Below, in pieces: positions 32,912-41,812 of a stretch of DNA of 64,000 nt. The notes below the pieces were generated by a model. That model saw only the letters and a list, made by a program, of their open reading frames with translations. It searched no databases and had not been told where the DNA came from. The first letter of the stretch is position 1; the number at the start of each line of letters is the position of its first letter. This stretch comes from JAISDD01 sp031553935. GTDB lineage: Bacteria > Bacillota > Syntrophomonadia > Syntrophomonadales > Syntrophomonadaceae. Location: the NCBI GenBank assembly GCA_031553935.1, contig JAVBKS010000005.1, positions 21,356 to 85,355 of the forward strand. The letters run 5' to 3'. The position numbers were made by a program, and so were the translations under genes.

Positions 32912-34321
32912 CTACCAGCGCGCGAATGGTTGTTTTTCCGGCACTTTCTGCCAATAAAGAGCGTCCTCAGACATAATTGCATACCAAGGGTCGTCAAAAT
33001 CGGCTTCTGCTCGATTTTCGGAGGAATACAGTGAAAATGACGGCCATCCCTGGGCGGCTATTTGTTGCAAGGCGGCATTAGCTATTTTATCGGGATTAAT
33101 ATCTTCGGAAGAGGTCTGACTGCGGACCTTGATATACTCTTCGGAGAATGCCATCGCCAGTTCGGTTGCCTTTCCCTCGCTTAATCCTGCCGCCATTGCC
33201 TGGCCTTTAATATTAAGATTATAGGTCTTAGTAAACGCCGTATTTAGATCAGCAATGTATCTGTCATAATGAGCCGCTGATATTTCGCCATTTTCTAGTT
33301 TAGTGTCCAAATGTCCCATTAGTTCTTCATAGCGCCGAGCATAGTCTATCATCTGGTTGCCCCTTACCCGGAAAACAATTGATAGAGAACGGGCTTCTTT
33401 CTCTATATCGCTCATGGTGGCGTTATTAGAAAAATCTACAATGCGGTCAATATTGCGTATATGGTTCAATGCCGCCGGTTCCGAGGAAATTGTTGATTTC
33501 CTATTCGGATCTAACTTAAGCGGCGGAGAATATGGGATAAGGGCAAGTTTATCCATACGGTCAAGCGCCTCATTCGCACTTTGAGACATGCCTAGTTTTC
33601 TGGCATCAGGCAAAGTTACGTCAACTCTTGAGTTTAATAGGCCCTTTCTGATTATATTTTCGCCGGCAATCGCCAAGGCGTTTTCCATGGAACCGGAGTT
33701 GTAGCGAATACGCAGATATTCTTGAAACAAAGCCTTTGTTGCTTCTCTTGCATGGTTACTATCATAGCTTAGAGCAGAATAATATTGAAGCTGGAGTTCA
33801 ATTCCTACGCAGCGAGCATTCACGAACTTTTTGTCCAGTTCCGTAATAAGCATATTTATCGCGTCATCATGGAATCCTTGTTTCTTGAGGTCGAGTATCT
33901 TAGCGCGGTGCCGTTCATAATAGGCAGCCACATCAATGGCATCATTTCCATCTGGCTTAAAATCAATCTCAACGCTCACAGTATTGTCTTTGTAGACGAA
34001 GCGGTAGTCGTAGCTTCCAGCATATTTTGTAGACCCATCAAGATAATATGAGAGGTCTCTGGGCTCATAAACATAGGCGGGACCGGGATCCACCGCCGCG
34101 CGCTGGGCTACTCTTTCTTCCATTTGCTCCACAAAACGCTTATAAATTTCGCTGTTATTCAAAAATTCATACATTTGACTGCCAGGTTTTATCCTATGTT
34201 CTTCTCCTATGGGTTCATAAATAAACCAACCTCGGTTTTTAGGGATTTTAAAGTCCGGTTCTTTATCAAACCATCCGTAAATTGGGTGGAAAAATTGTCC
34301 GGTAGAAAATGTAACTGTCAT
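32912..34321 (-). CDS. Protein of unknown function, 469 aa
   Basis: I do not recognise this protein. It has no signal peptide or membrane segment. The first 30 residues are aromatic-rich (GQFFHPIYGWFDKEP); a middle part reads YYERHRAKILDLKKQGFHDD and is charged and helical; the C-terminal half has helical stretches such as ARRYEELMGHLDTKLENGEI. Codon use resembles its neighbours. It is upstream of the AgrD-like gene on the same strand, 110 bases away, so the two could share a transcript. Conserved coding character is inferred only from length and composition. Confidence 0.7.
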   Translation of the reverse strand: MTVTFSTGQFFHPIYGWFDKEPDFKIPKNRGWFIYEPIGEEHRIKPGSQMYEFLNNSEIYKRFVEQMEERVAQRAAVDPGPAYVYEPRDLSYYLDGSTKYAGSYDYRFVYKDNTVSVEIDFKPDGNDAIDVAAYYERHRAKILDLKKQGFHDDAINMLITELDKKFVNARCVGIELQLQYYSALSYDSNHAREATKALFQEYLRIRYNSGSMENALAIAGENIIRKGLLNSRVDVTLPDARKLGMSQSANEALDRMDKLALIPYSPPLKLDPNRKSTISSEPAALNHIRNIDRIVDFSNNATMSDIEKEARSLSIVFRVRGNQMIDYARRYEELMGHLDTKLENGEISAAHYDRYIADLNTAFTKTYNLNIKGQAMAAGLSEGKATELAMAFSEEYIKVRSQTSSEDINPDKIANAALQQIAAQGWPSFSLYSSENRAEADFDDPWYAIMSEDALYWQKVPEKQPFARW

Positions 34322-34752
34322 TGCATCAATATCCTTTCATTATATTTGAGCTTTTTATCACATTTAATAATAGCTGTAAAGTACATATTTTCTTTATCAA
34401 CGAAACGATATGTAATTTAATTGGTTGTCATCAAAGACTTGCTATAGTTAGAAAGATATGTCTTTAATTAATCTTCGATATAGATTTGCAATTTCTTGAT
34501 AAAAATACGTCAAATTATATGTTGATTGCTGCCAAAAGCATGTTGGGTCCCAAAATATTTATTATGGGATAAATGTATTGATGAAATATTTGGAGGAAGT
34601 AAATGAAGGGTGTAACCAAAGGACTCAATGTGTAAATCTTGAATTGTTGCCATTGGATGTATCGTCTATTATAAGATGCTTGGGAAAGCTTTAAAACAAT
34701 GATACAGGGATTAGGGCATAAAGATGTAGCCGTTTCAGAATTAATTAAGAGA
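34322..34752. other. Intergenic, no gene seen
   Basis: 431 AT-rich bases. A tiny frame with an SD (GTGGAGG-like, ATG at about 34602) is too short to support. An open stretch reading KTMIQGLGHKDVAVSELIKR at 34695-34755 could be a gene remnant; nothing else is visible. Confidence 0.5.
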
Positions 34753-35961
34753 CTAAGTTCTGCCTGCTTCTAGAAGCTCCCGGTTATTTAGCATAAAGAA
34801 GCTGGTTAGGGCTAAGATTAAACCGGTTCCTATAAGCAGCCACTCAATTTTTATGATGTCAGCTAGGGGACCAAAGACTAAGATCCCAAGCGGCATTCCG
34901 ATACTGGAGAGCATGGTGAGAAAGCCGAAAACTCGCCCTAGGAATTCAGGATCAACTTTTTGCTGTAATATTACGGTGAAAGGGGTATTAAAAATCGGCA
35001 TAAAAACTCCGATGATAGACATTACCGCCAAATAAGCCCAAAAATTCGGAACTAAGCCTAAGGCGATGGACCCTAATCCAAAAGCGAAATAGGCCAGGGT
35101 CAAAGTGTGGTTGCGATTTTTAAAACCAGACCAAGTCATCATCAAAAAGCCTCCCAGCATCATCCCTAGTGAGAAAGCAACTTCAATTGCCGACAGACGC
35201 CAGGCGTCGCTGCCGAAGCTGCGGGCAACCTGTAAAGGCGTTAGGAATACGGAAGGCGATGCCATGATGAAAAAGATAGCGCAGAATGTAAACAATTGCT
35301 TGAGAAAATGATGCTTTCTAACATAATTGAGTCCATCAGCTAAATCATGAAAATAGCTGGCTATTTCGCTTGCTTTCTTGACCATCTGTTTGGGGAGAGG
35401 CAAAAACAGGATTAATATAGAAATAGCAAGGGCCGCAGTAATGACATCAATAAAAAAGATGGCTTCTATAGTCGTAAAAGTAATTAATGTCGCTGCTATC
35501 ATAGGTGAAACCAAAAACAAGAAGGACTGAAGCGTACTGTTAGTGGCATTCACTTTCATCAGATATTTATCCGGAACTATTTGCGGAATTATAGCACCGA
35601 CTGCCGGCATTTGAATTCCTTGACCCAGTCCTCTAATCGCTAAAGCGATAAAAAGCAGCCAAATGTATTTATATCCCATTAAAAATAGAATAGCTAAAAC
35701 AAAAGTGGTAAGAGCAATTGCTGCATCAGCAATAACAATTATTAGTTTTCGGTTATAACGATCCGCCCATACACCTCCGAAAGGAGAAATAATAAATGTC
35801 GGAATAAAACCGCAGATTATGGCAATCATCATCATGACACCGGACTTGGTTTGCAAGGTTATGTACCAAGTTATGGCATATTGAACCAAAGAGCTCCCGA
35901 AAAGGGAGATAGTCTGACTTGTCAAAAAGAAGACAATATTTTTTTTCCAGGATGTGTTCAT
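34753..35961 (-). CDS. MFS transporter, MefA/macrolide-efflux type
   Basis: 402-aa protein with 12 predicted helices. N-terminal SQTISLFGSSLVQYAITWYI and the A-like motif GGVWADRYNRK are typical of the MefA/DHA3 group that expels macrolides or other drugs by proton antiport. Stands alone on the reverse strand; substrate unknown. Confidence 0.88.
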   Translation of the reverse strand: MNTSWKKNIVFFLTSQTISLFGSSLVQYAITWYITLQTKSGVMMMIAIICGFIPTFIISPFGGVWADRYNRKLIIVIADAAIALTTFVLAILFLMGYKYIWLLFIALAIRGLGQGIQMPAVGAIIPQIVPDKYLMKVNATNSTLQSFLFLVSPMIAATLITFTTIEAIFFIDVITAALAISILILFLPLPKQMVKKASEIASYFHDLADGLNYVRKHHFLKQLFTFCAIFFIMASPSVFLTPLQVARSFGSDAWRLSAIEVAFSLGMMLGGFLMMTWSGFKNRNHTLTLAYFAFGLGSIALGLVPNFWAYLAVMSIIGVFMPIFNTPFTVILQQKVDPEFLGRVFGFLTMLSSIGMPLGILVFGPLADIIKIEWLLIGTGLILALTSFFMLNNRELLEAGRT

Positions 35962-35984
35962 AGTGAGTTCCCTTCATTAATCTA

Positions 35985-37130
35985 TCAAGAAAAAGTAATA
36001 TTACATACTACCATTTCGGGATGGTTACCAATTCTTACCGGAGGTCCCCAAGTTCCATAACCATTAGAAATAATAGCTTGGAAGCTTCCATTTATATAAT
36101 GACCCCAATCCAAAGCGTATATTTTCGAAGTCAAAAAATTATTAGGGAAAAATTGACCTTTGTGAGTATGGCCGGAAAATTGCAAATCGATTCCACTTGC
36201 ACTAGGCAGAATTAAATTAGTGGGCTGGTGATCTAATAGAATCACCGGCAAGCGTTCAGTGGGAATTTTTTGCATTAGATCAGGCAGCTCAAGCCGTGTG
36301 CCCCGGTCTGACCGCGAAAAACTCTTAATAGATGCATCTATACGGCCTGCAATATACAAGGAATCATTAATATTATCGAAGTCATCATTAAGAACATGTA
36401 TGCCGGCATCAGTCAGCCATTTATTAAAATTGTCCTGCTGGTTGCTGATGAATTCATGATTACCAGAAACTGCATAAGTGCCAATAGTTGGATTAAGTTC
36501 AGACATAATAGCAGTTAGGTTTTCTGCAAAATCAGGCGAAATACCCTCATCGATTATATCCCCAACTAGAAAGATAAGATCAGGTTTTTGGGCATTAGCG
36601 GCAGTGACCATTTCTCTTAAGTTATTCTCTCCATAAATCCAACCCAAATGCATATCAGAAACCATAACAATGCGCAAGTTTTCCAGCGGGCTTTGCTTTT
36701 TAGGAAGAACTAAATCGTAATTAGTGATAACGTGGCTTCGGGCATTAATAGTTCCGTAGCAGCATATTACAAAGAGCAGCAAAATTACTCCACCAGCAAC
36801 TTGCGGAGCAGAAAGCGGGAACGGCTGCAGTTGAGGAAAAAAGTTTATTAGCAACTGAATCAACTCAATAGCAATTAAAATGAGGGAAGAATAATAAACT
36901 ATGAAAAGCCAATAAGAGCCCCAGAAATTGAATAATTGTGCCAGCGAATAGGGCAATTTGCTCTCAATAATTCGCATAAGCGGAAAAACCAATGCGGAAG
37001 CAATAATGAAAATCAAAAATGCCCAGGCCAGTTTGGAGGAGTATGGTTGAATACTCAACCAGGTTTTGCGCGCAATATATACATGCACTAATGCATAAAG
37101 TGTTAGAAATATACTTATGAAATAACCCAT
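35985..37130 (-). CDS. Membrane-anchored metallophosphoesterase
   Basis: 381-aa protein: about four N-terminal helices, then a calcineurin-like phosphoesterase domain with metal motifs MVSDMHLGW, VGDIIDEG, VSGNHEF and FSGHTHKGQ. YkuE/YaeI relatives act on phosphate esters at the membrane, some on UDP-sugar lipids. ATG at 37130 has AAGG nearby; a longer TTG start at 37160 lacks an SD. Confidence 0.9.
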   Translation of the reverse strand: MGYFISIFLTLYALVHVYIARKTWLSIQPYSSKLAWAFLIFIIASALVFPLMRIIESKLPYSLAQLFNFWGSYWLFIVYYSSLILIAIELIQLLINFFPQLQPFPLSAPQVAGGVILLLFVICCYGTINARSHVITNYDLVLPKKQSPLENLRIVMVSDMHLGWIYGENNLREMVTAANAQKPDLIFLVGDIIDEGISPDFAENLTAIMSELNPTIGTYAVSGNHEFISNQQDNFNKWLTDAGIHVLNDDFDNINDSLYIAGRIDASIKSFSRSDRGTRLELPDLMQKIPTERLPVILLDHQPTNLILPSASGIDLQFSGHTHKGQFFPNNFLTSKIYALDWGHYINGSFQAIISNGYGTWGPPVRIGNHPEMVVCNITFS

Positions 37131-37297
37131 GTTACCTTGTTCTCCCTTTAGATGCTTCAAGAGATATTATACAGTTGATGGGAAACAACTACAAGTTAAG
37201 AAGTTTCAAGAGTATTCAAGTGTAGTTAATAACAAAGTGATGAGGTAAAATATTATTGGAAGAGTCAGGCTTGGCAGGCTAAGTTGCGGAGGAAATT

Positions 37298-38752
37298 ATG
37301 GCTTGGTTGGATTGGTCCTCAATTAATAATGTATTGTTGATATTAAATATCGTCTTTGTACTAACGGTGATAATCTTTGAACGCCGCAATCCAACGGCTA
37401 CTTTAACTTGGGTGTTGGCACTCCTTTTTATTCCGGTAATCGGTTTTTTATTTTATTTGTTTTTCGGCCAAGATCTTCGTAAAAAAAGGCTGTTTTACTT
37501 TAAGGAGGAAGAAGAAAGGATTTATCTATCTGCTCTGGAACAGCAGCAGCAATCCATAAATAATGAGAGTACTTTTTTTAATCACGAGTATACCGGCAAC
37601 TACCTAGACTTAATAAATATGCAAATAAATAGTAATAAAGCTTTTTATACGCAGAATAATCATGTCAAGATATTTAATTCCGGGCCGCAATTATTTCCGG
37701 CTCTCCTAAGCAGCATTATGGCAGCGCGGCATTTTATTCATGTTGAGTATTATATAATAAATAATGATACCTTGGGGCGACAGTTTTTAGATGCGCTGGT
37801 CGCTAAAGCTGAGGAAGGGTTAGAAGTGAAACTGGTTTATGATGGCATCGGTTGTGCCCGGGTTTCCAAAAAATTCTTTCGCCGCTTGGAAAAAGCGGGT
37901 GGCGTAGTAGTTGAATTCTATCCTCCATTTATTCCTTATCTAAGCACACGTATTAATTATCGCAATCATCGCAAAATATGCGTCATTGATGGGAGAGAGG
38001 CATATATGGGAGGATTTAACATTGGCGATGAATATAATGGTAATTCAAAAGATTTTTCCTTTTGGCGCGATACTCATTTGCAGATTGTTGGTGAAGCTGT
38101 CAACAGTTTGGAGTTGAGATTCTTTTTGGATTGGCGCTACGCTGCAGATGAACACTGTGATTACAACGCTTCGCATTATCCTGTCATACCTGAGAATTCA
38201 GGCAAGACGGGAATACAGATTGTTTCCAGTGGTCCGGACTCCAAGTGGCCGTCGATAAAGCATGGCTATTTGCAATTGATTAATAAAGCTCGAAAAAGCG
38301 TATATATTCAAACCCCGTATTTTATACCGGACGAAACCATATTAGAGTCATTAAAGACGGCAGCTCTTTCGGGCATAGATGTGAGGCTCATGATTCCAGA
38401 TAAAGGAGACCATGCATTTATTCATTGGGCTACCCTTTCTTATATCGGTGAATTATTGGAGGCCGGAGTGCGTGTTTACAGATATTACAAAGGGTTTTTG
38501 CATAGTAAGGTCGTCATTAGTGATGCTTTTGCAGCTTCGGTAGGAACTGCCAATTTTGATATTCGCAGCTTTAAATTGAACTTTGAGGTCAATGCCTTTA
38601 TTTTTGACCCCAAATTGGGCCAGGAACTATTTGATGAATTCAAAAAAGACATCATTGAGTGTCATGAGGTTAAATTGGTTGATTATGATCGGCGTACACG
38701 CTTGAGTAAATTTGAAGAAGCCTTTGCTCGTATATTGTCACCTTTGCTGTAG
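37298..38752 (+). CDS. cls: Cardiolipin synthase
   Basis: 484-aa phospholipase-D-superfamily enzyme that joins two phosphatidylglycerols. Two N-terminal helices (about 10-60) are followed by two HKD motifs, HRKICVIDGREAYMGGFNIG near residue 222 and HSKVVISDAFAASVGTANFD near 402. ATG with GCGGAGG upstream. Normal length for a ClsA-type enzyme. Confidence 0.95.
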   Translation: MAWLDWSSINNVLLILNIVFVLTVIIFERRNPTATLTWVLALLFIPVIGFLFYLFFGQDLRKKRLFYFKEEEERIYLSALEQQQQSINNESTFFNHEYTGNYLDLINMQINSNKAFYTQNNHVKIFNSGPQLFPALLSSIMAARHFIHVEYYIINNDTLGRQFLDALVAKAEEGLEVKLVYDGIGCARVSKKFFRRLEKAGGVVVEFYPPFIPYLSTRINYRNHRKICVIDGREAYMGGFNIGDEYNGNSKDFSFWRDTHLQIVGEAVNSLELRFFLDWRYAADEHCDYNASHYPVIPENSGKTGIQIVSSGPDSKWPSIKHGYLQLINKARKSVYIQTPYFIPDETILESLKTAALSGIDVRLMIPDKGDHAFIHWATLSYIGELLEAGVRVYRYYKGFLHSKVVISDAFAASVGTANFDIRSFKLNFEVNAFIFDPKLGQELFDEFKKDIIECHEVKLVDYDRRTRLSKFEEAFARILSPLL

Positions 38753-38797
38753 AGTTGTATTAGACAAGCAGAAAATGTATTTAAGGAGGGGTTGTTT

Positions 38798-39772
38798 ATG
38801 GTTCTTGAAGTTTTTAAGGATGTATACAAAATTGAAGTGCCGCTTCCGAGAAATCCGCTTAAGATAATCAATACCTATCTAGTTAAAGGCGATGAACGCG
38901 ACTTATTAATTGATAATGGGTTCTCCTTTGATGAATGCGAGCGTGTGCTAATGTCGGGCTTAAATGAGTTAGGAGTGAACCTAGATAAACTTGATCATTT
39001 TATTACGCACCATCATGCTGATCATGCAGGATTATTATACAGACTGTTTCGCAAGGACTCTAATATTTTTATCAGTGAGCTGGAAGCCACGCTTCTGAAG
39101 ATGAGTACACGCGATGAATTATGGCTGCAGCTTAATAAAATTGCCAAGCGGCATGGTTTTCCTTTCGATCTTAATGAAGGCTACCGCGTTATTAGAAAAA
39201 TGGTGGGTACAGACGATGACTGCGAGAGCAGATTCCGCTTTGTTGCCGACCAGGATGAAATAAGGGTTGGAGAATTCCACTTTAAGTGTTTGTTTACTCC
39301 CGGTCACTCCATCGGTCACATGAGCTTGTTAGAAGAAAACAAGAAACTTTTGTTTTCCGGAGATCATATAATGGCTGAAATAACACCTTCACTGCAATTT
39401 TGGGGAAATCGCGGAGATCCATTGGAGCAGTATTATGATAGCCTTGCAAAATTAAAAGATTTAGACATTAGTCTAGTTTTACCAAGTCATCGCAGGAGCT
39501 TAACTGATTTGAAAGCCCGGGTCAATGAATTGATTGCGCATCACCATGAGCGTTCGCAAGAAACTTTGCATGCCATTACAGTTGAAACGGGCAATGCGTT
39601 TGAGATTGCTAGTAAGTTGAGTTGGGATGTACCTGGCGGATGGGAAGAACTCCCGCCACATCAGAAATGGATGGCGACCGGAGAAACCTTATCTCATCTG
39701 ATTAATCTTGTCAATAAAGGGCAGGCAATAATAAACAAAGAGGGAGAGACAGTTAAGTTTTCACGGCAATAA
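38798..39772 (+). CDS. MBL-fold metallo-hydrolase
   Basis: 324-aa metallo-beta-lactamase-fold hydrolase with the metal motif HHHADHAG, a GHSIGHMSL second site, LLFSGDHIM and a final PSHRR. C-terminal helices (VNELIAHHHERSQETLHAIT) resemble the lactamase-associated winged-helix end of glyoxalase II-like proteins. The ATG at 38798 follows AAGGAGGGG; the TTG six bases earlier abuts the SD. 45 bases downstream of cls, possibly the same transcript. Confidence 0.9.
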   Translation: MVLEVFKDVYKIEVPLPRNPLKIINTYLVKGDERDLLIDNGFSFDECERVLMSGLNELGVNLDKLDHFITHHHADHAGLLYRLFRKDSNIFISELEATLLKMSTRDELWLQLNKIAKRHGFPFDLNEGYRVIRKMVGTDDDCESRFRFVADQDEIRVGEFHFKCLFTPGHSIGHMSLLEENKKLLFSGDHIMAEITPSLQFWGNRGDPLEQYYDSLAKLKDLDISLVLPSHRRSLTDLKARVNELIAHHHERSQETLHAITVETGNAFEIASKLSWDVPGGWEELPPHQKWMATGETLSHLINLVNKGQAIINKEGETVKFSRQ

Positions 39773-40044
39773 TTGTGTCAGCTCCAATTGTTTTTTGTAA
39801 GAAATAGTAACACAATAGTGGCATTGTTAATATGATATTACATGATTAATTATTCACAATGCTTTACAAAATAAAACATTAAAACTAAAATATAGACAAA
39901 TAAAGACCATTTAATTAGATTCAGTGAAAAAGAGCTCTCATACCGATCTTATTGTTATTCTCCTAGGGAAGGCCTTCTTGATCAATGCTGAAATAATGGT
40001 AGGTTTGTCGTGAATGTTAGGTGGATAAATAATAGGTGGTTAAT

Positions 40045-40659
40045 ATGGAAAAAAGAATTACATTACTTAAGAAATTCTTAGTTGTCAACAAAGAGACAAC
40101 GAGAGCTAGGAAAACAAAGATCGAAAAAAATCCTTTTGAAGGAATAGGAACCGAGGCCTTACCGTATTTATTAAAATCAGAGCATGATTTGGTGAAGATG
40201 GCTTGGTTAATAAACCAAGGGATAAGACCATTTTCGGAGTCTGGAATTCATTGGCAATTAGTAGATGATATTCATCTGACCAGATTCCAATCAGGGAAAG
40301 GCTGGACTCCAATAGGTTCTTATCAGGACAATAAGCCTTTTCAAGGTTATTTCCACGGCAATGGCAAGGTTATCAGCAATGTGTATATTAATAATCCTCT
40401 GGCCGACTATCAAGGTTTCTTTGGTTTTGTAAAAGGCGGCAGGATAGAGGAACTAGGAGTTATCGACTGTAATATAACGGGTGACAAGTGTACTGGGGTG
40501 ATCGCCGGCCGAGTTATGATGGCGGCAATTTTTAGAAGCTTCTCAACAGGAAAACTTTTTGGAAGCAGCTGTGTTGCCGGCGGAATAGTTGGTGAAATAA
40601 AGAAAGCATTTCTTTCCGATTGCTATTCGAAAGCGAATGTAATAATTGGGACTCATTAG
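40045..40659 (+). CDS. GLUG-motif beta-helix-like protein
   Basis: 204 aa. The middle reads FQGYFHGNGKVISNVYINNP and GFFGFVKGGRIEELGVIDCN, the repeating pattern of GLUG-motif parallel beta-helices (FxGxFDGNGxxIxN; GLFGxxxGxIxNLG). Unlike most members it has no signal peptide and is short, with a basic N-terminus (KKFLVVNKETTRARKTK). It may be a truncated or cytoplasmic form. Start at ATG 40045 after AGGTGG. Confidence 0.65.
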   Translation: MEKRITLLKKFLVVNKETTRARKTKIEKNPFEGIGTEALPYLLKSEHDLVKMAWLINQGIRPFSESGIHWQLVDDIHLTRFQSGKGWTPIGSYQDNKPFQGYFHGNGKVISNVYINNPLADYQGFFGFVKGGRIEELGVIDCNITGDKCTGVIAGRVMMAAIFRSFSTGKLFGSSCVAGGIVGEIKKAFLSDCYSKANVIIGTH

Positions 40660-40680
40660 AGGAAATCCAGATAATAAGTT

Positions 40681-40720
40681 AAGGCGATTCTGTTTTTTGG
40701 CATTCGGAATCGCCTTTTAA
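40681..40720 (+). terminator. Bidirectional terminator
   Basis: Ten-bp perfect stem AAGGCGATTC / GAATCGCCTT with a T-run after it. It separates the GLUG-like gene from the convergent L,D-transpeptidase gene. Confidence 0.75.
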
Positions 40721-40727
40721 TTTGTAC

Positions 40728-41693
40728 TTATATTAAGCCCATAGCCTTATAAGTAGTTTTATCTACCCTTCCGTTTGGGGGCAAATCGTGCCATACCTGA
40801 AAATATTTTACTGCCAATTCGGTCATACGCCCATACCGGCCATCAGCCCGGTCGAATTCTATTCGAAGTTCCTTTAAACGACTCTGAACATATACGACTT
40901 TTTGTCCGCTATCGTTTAGTTTTAGTGGCACAGGCTGCAGATTTCGGGGAAACATCTTGCCGTTCTCAACAATCTTGACGGTGGTGCCGACCGGAACTTG
41001 CGGAAAAAGTTTTTCCACATCTTTATTTAACATGCGTATGCATCCATGGGAGGCATTATTGCCAATCGAGCCCGGCTTATTCGTTCCATGAATTCCGTAT
41101 ATTCCCCATGGAACATTGAGTCCCATCCAGCGAGTACCAAAGCCTCCGCCCCAATTCTGAGACTTATGAACGACGCGCCACTCACCTAAGGGACTAGGGG
41201 TTTTGCTTTTCCCTACAGCGATGGGGTAATCTGCAATAATTTTCTCACCCGCGAATAGGGTTAGACGGTGTTTAGCTAGATCAATACTAATGAGAAGCGG
41301 ATCTTTCGATTCAGTTGCAGAACTACCGGCGCCCTTTTCGGGGTTAGCAACTGACGAAAGCATAAGCGCATCCCAGGTGTTACGGCTTACAATTCCTGCG
41401 CCGGCAATGCTGCGGGAGTCATTAAAGGTTGCTACCGCCTCAGCAGTAACTTGATCAAATACTCCATCTACTTTGATATCATATGCAAGTTCATGTAAAC
41501 GAGCTTGCACCAACCAAACGGCATCGCCTTGGAGGGGAGGATTAGTTAGACAAAGTACAGGATAATCAGTGCCGTCAATAATAATGGGTTTATTAGTGTC
41601 ATTAAACGGACTGTCACCTTTTGCTTCCTGGGGCGTAATGATTGCACTGGCAACTATACTGAATAATATAGCTATAATGATGATGAGTCGAAT
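40728..41693 (-). CDS. L,D-transpeptidase with two peptidoglycan-binding domains, probable AUU start
   Basis: Secreted YkuD-family enzyme that forms 3-3 cross-links or anchors proteins in peptidoglycan. The active site is HGTNKPGSIGNNASHGCIRM near residues 198-217, with the nucleophile cysteine in SHGC. Peptidoglycan-binding domains lie before (about 45-105) and after it (about 255-318). No ATG, GTG or TTG fits the N-terminus. The frame continues upstream of the first GTG (41513) through a clear signal peptide, RLIIIIAILFSIVASAI, to an ATT at 41693, seven bases after a perfect AAGGAGG. I therefore place the start at this ATT; 321 aa. A base error turning ATG into ATT is the alternative. Confidence 0.85.
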   Translation of the reverse strand: MRLIIIIAILFSIVASAIITPQEAKGDSPFNDTNKPIIIDGTDYPVLCLTNPPLQGDAVWLVQARLHELAYDIKVDGVFDQVTAEAVATFNDSRSIAGAGIVSRNTWDALMLSSVANPEKGAGSSATESKDPLLISIDLAKHRLTLFAGEKIIADYPIAVGKSKTPSPLGEWRVVHKSQNWGGGFGTRWMGLNVPWGIYGIHGTNKPGSIGNNASHGCIRMLNKDVEKLFPQVPVGTTVKIVENGKMFPRNLQPVPLKLNDSGQKVVYVQSRLKELRIEFDRADGRYGRMTELAVKYFQVWHDLPPNGRVDKTTYKAMGLI

Positions 41694-41812
41694 AGCGCTC
41701 CCTCCTTAATTGTATACTTCTAAATAAATATGATTGCGCACGGAAAAAAGTCCAATAGCAATTATTTTCCTAACAGGACTATAGCGGCTATTATGAATTA
41801 TGATGTTATGGC

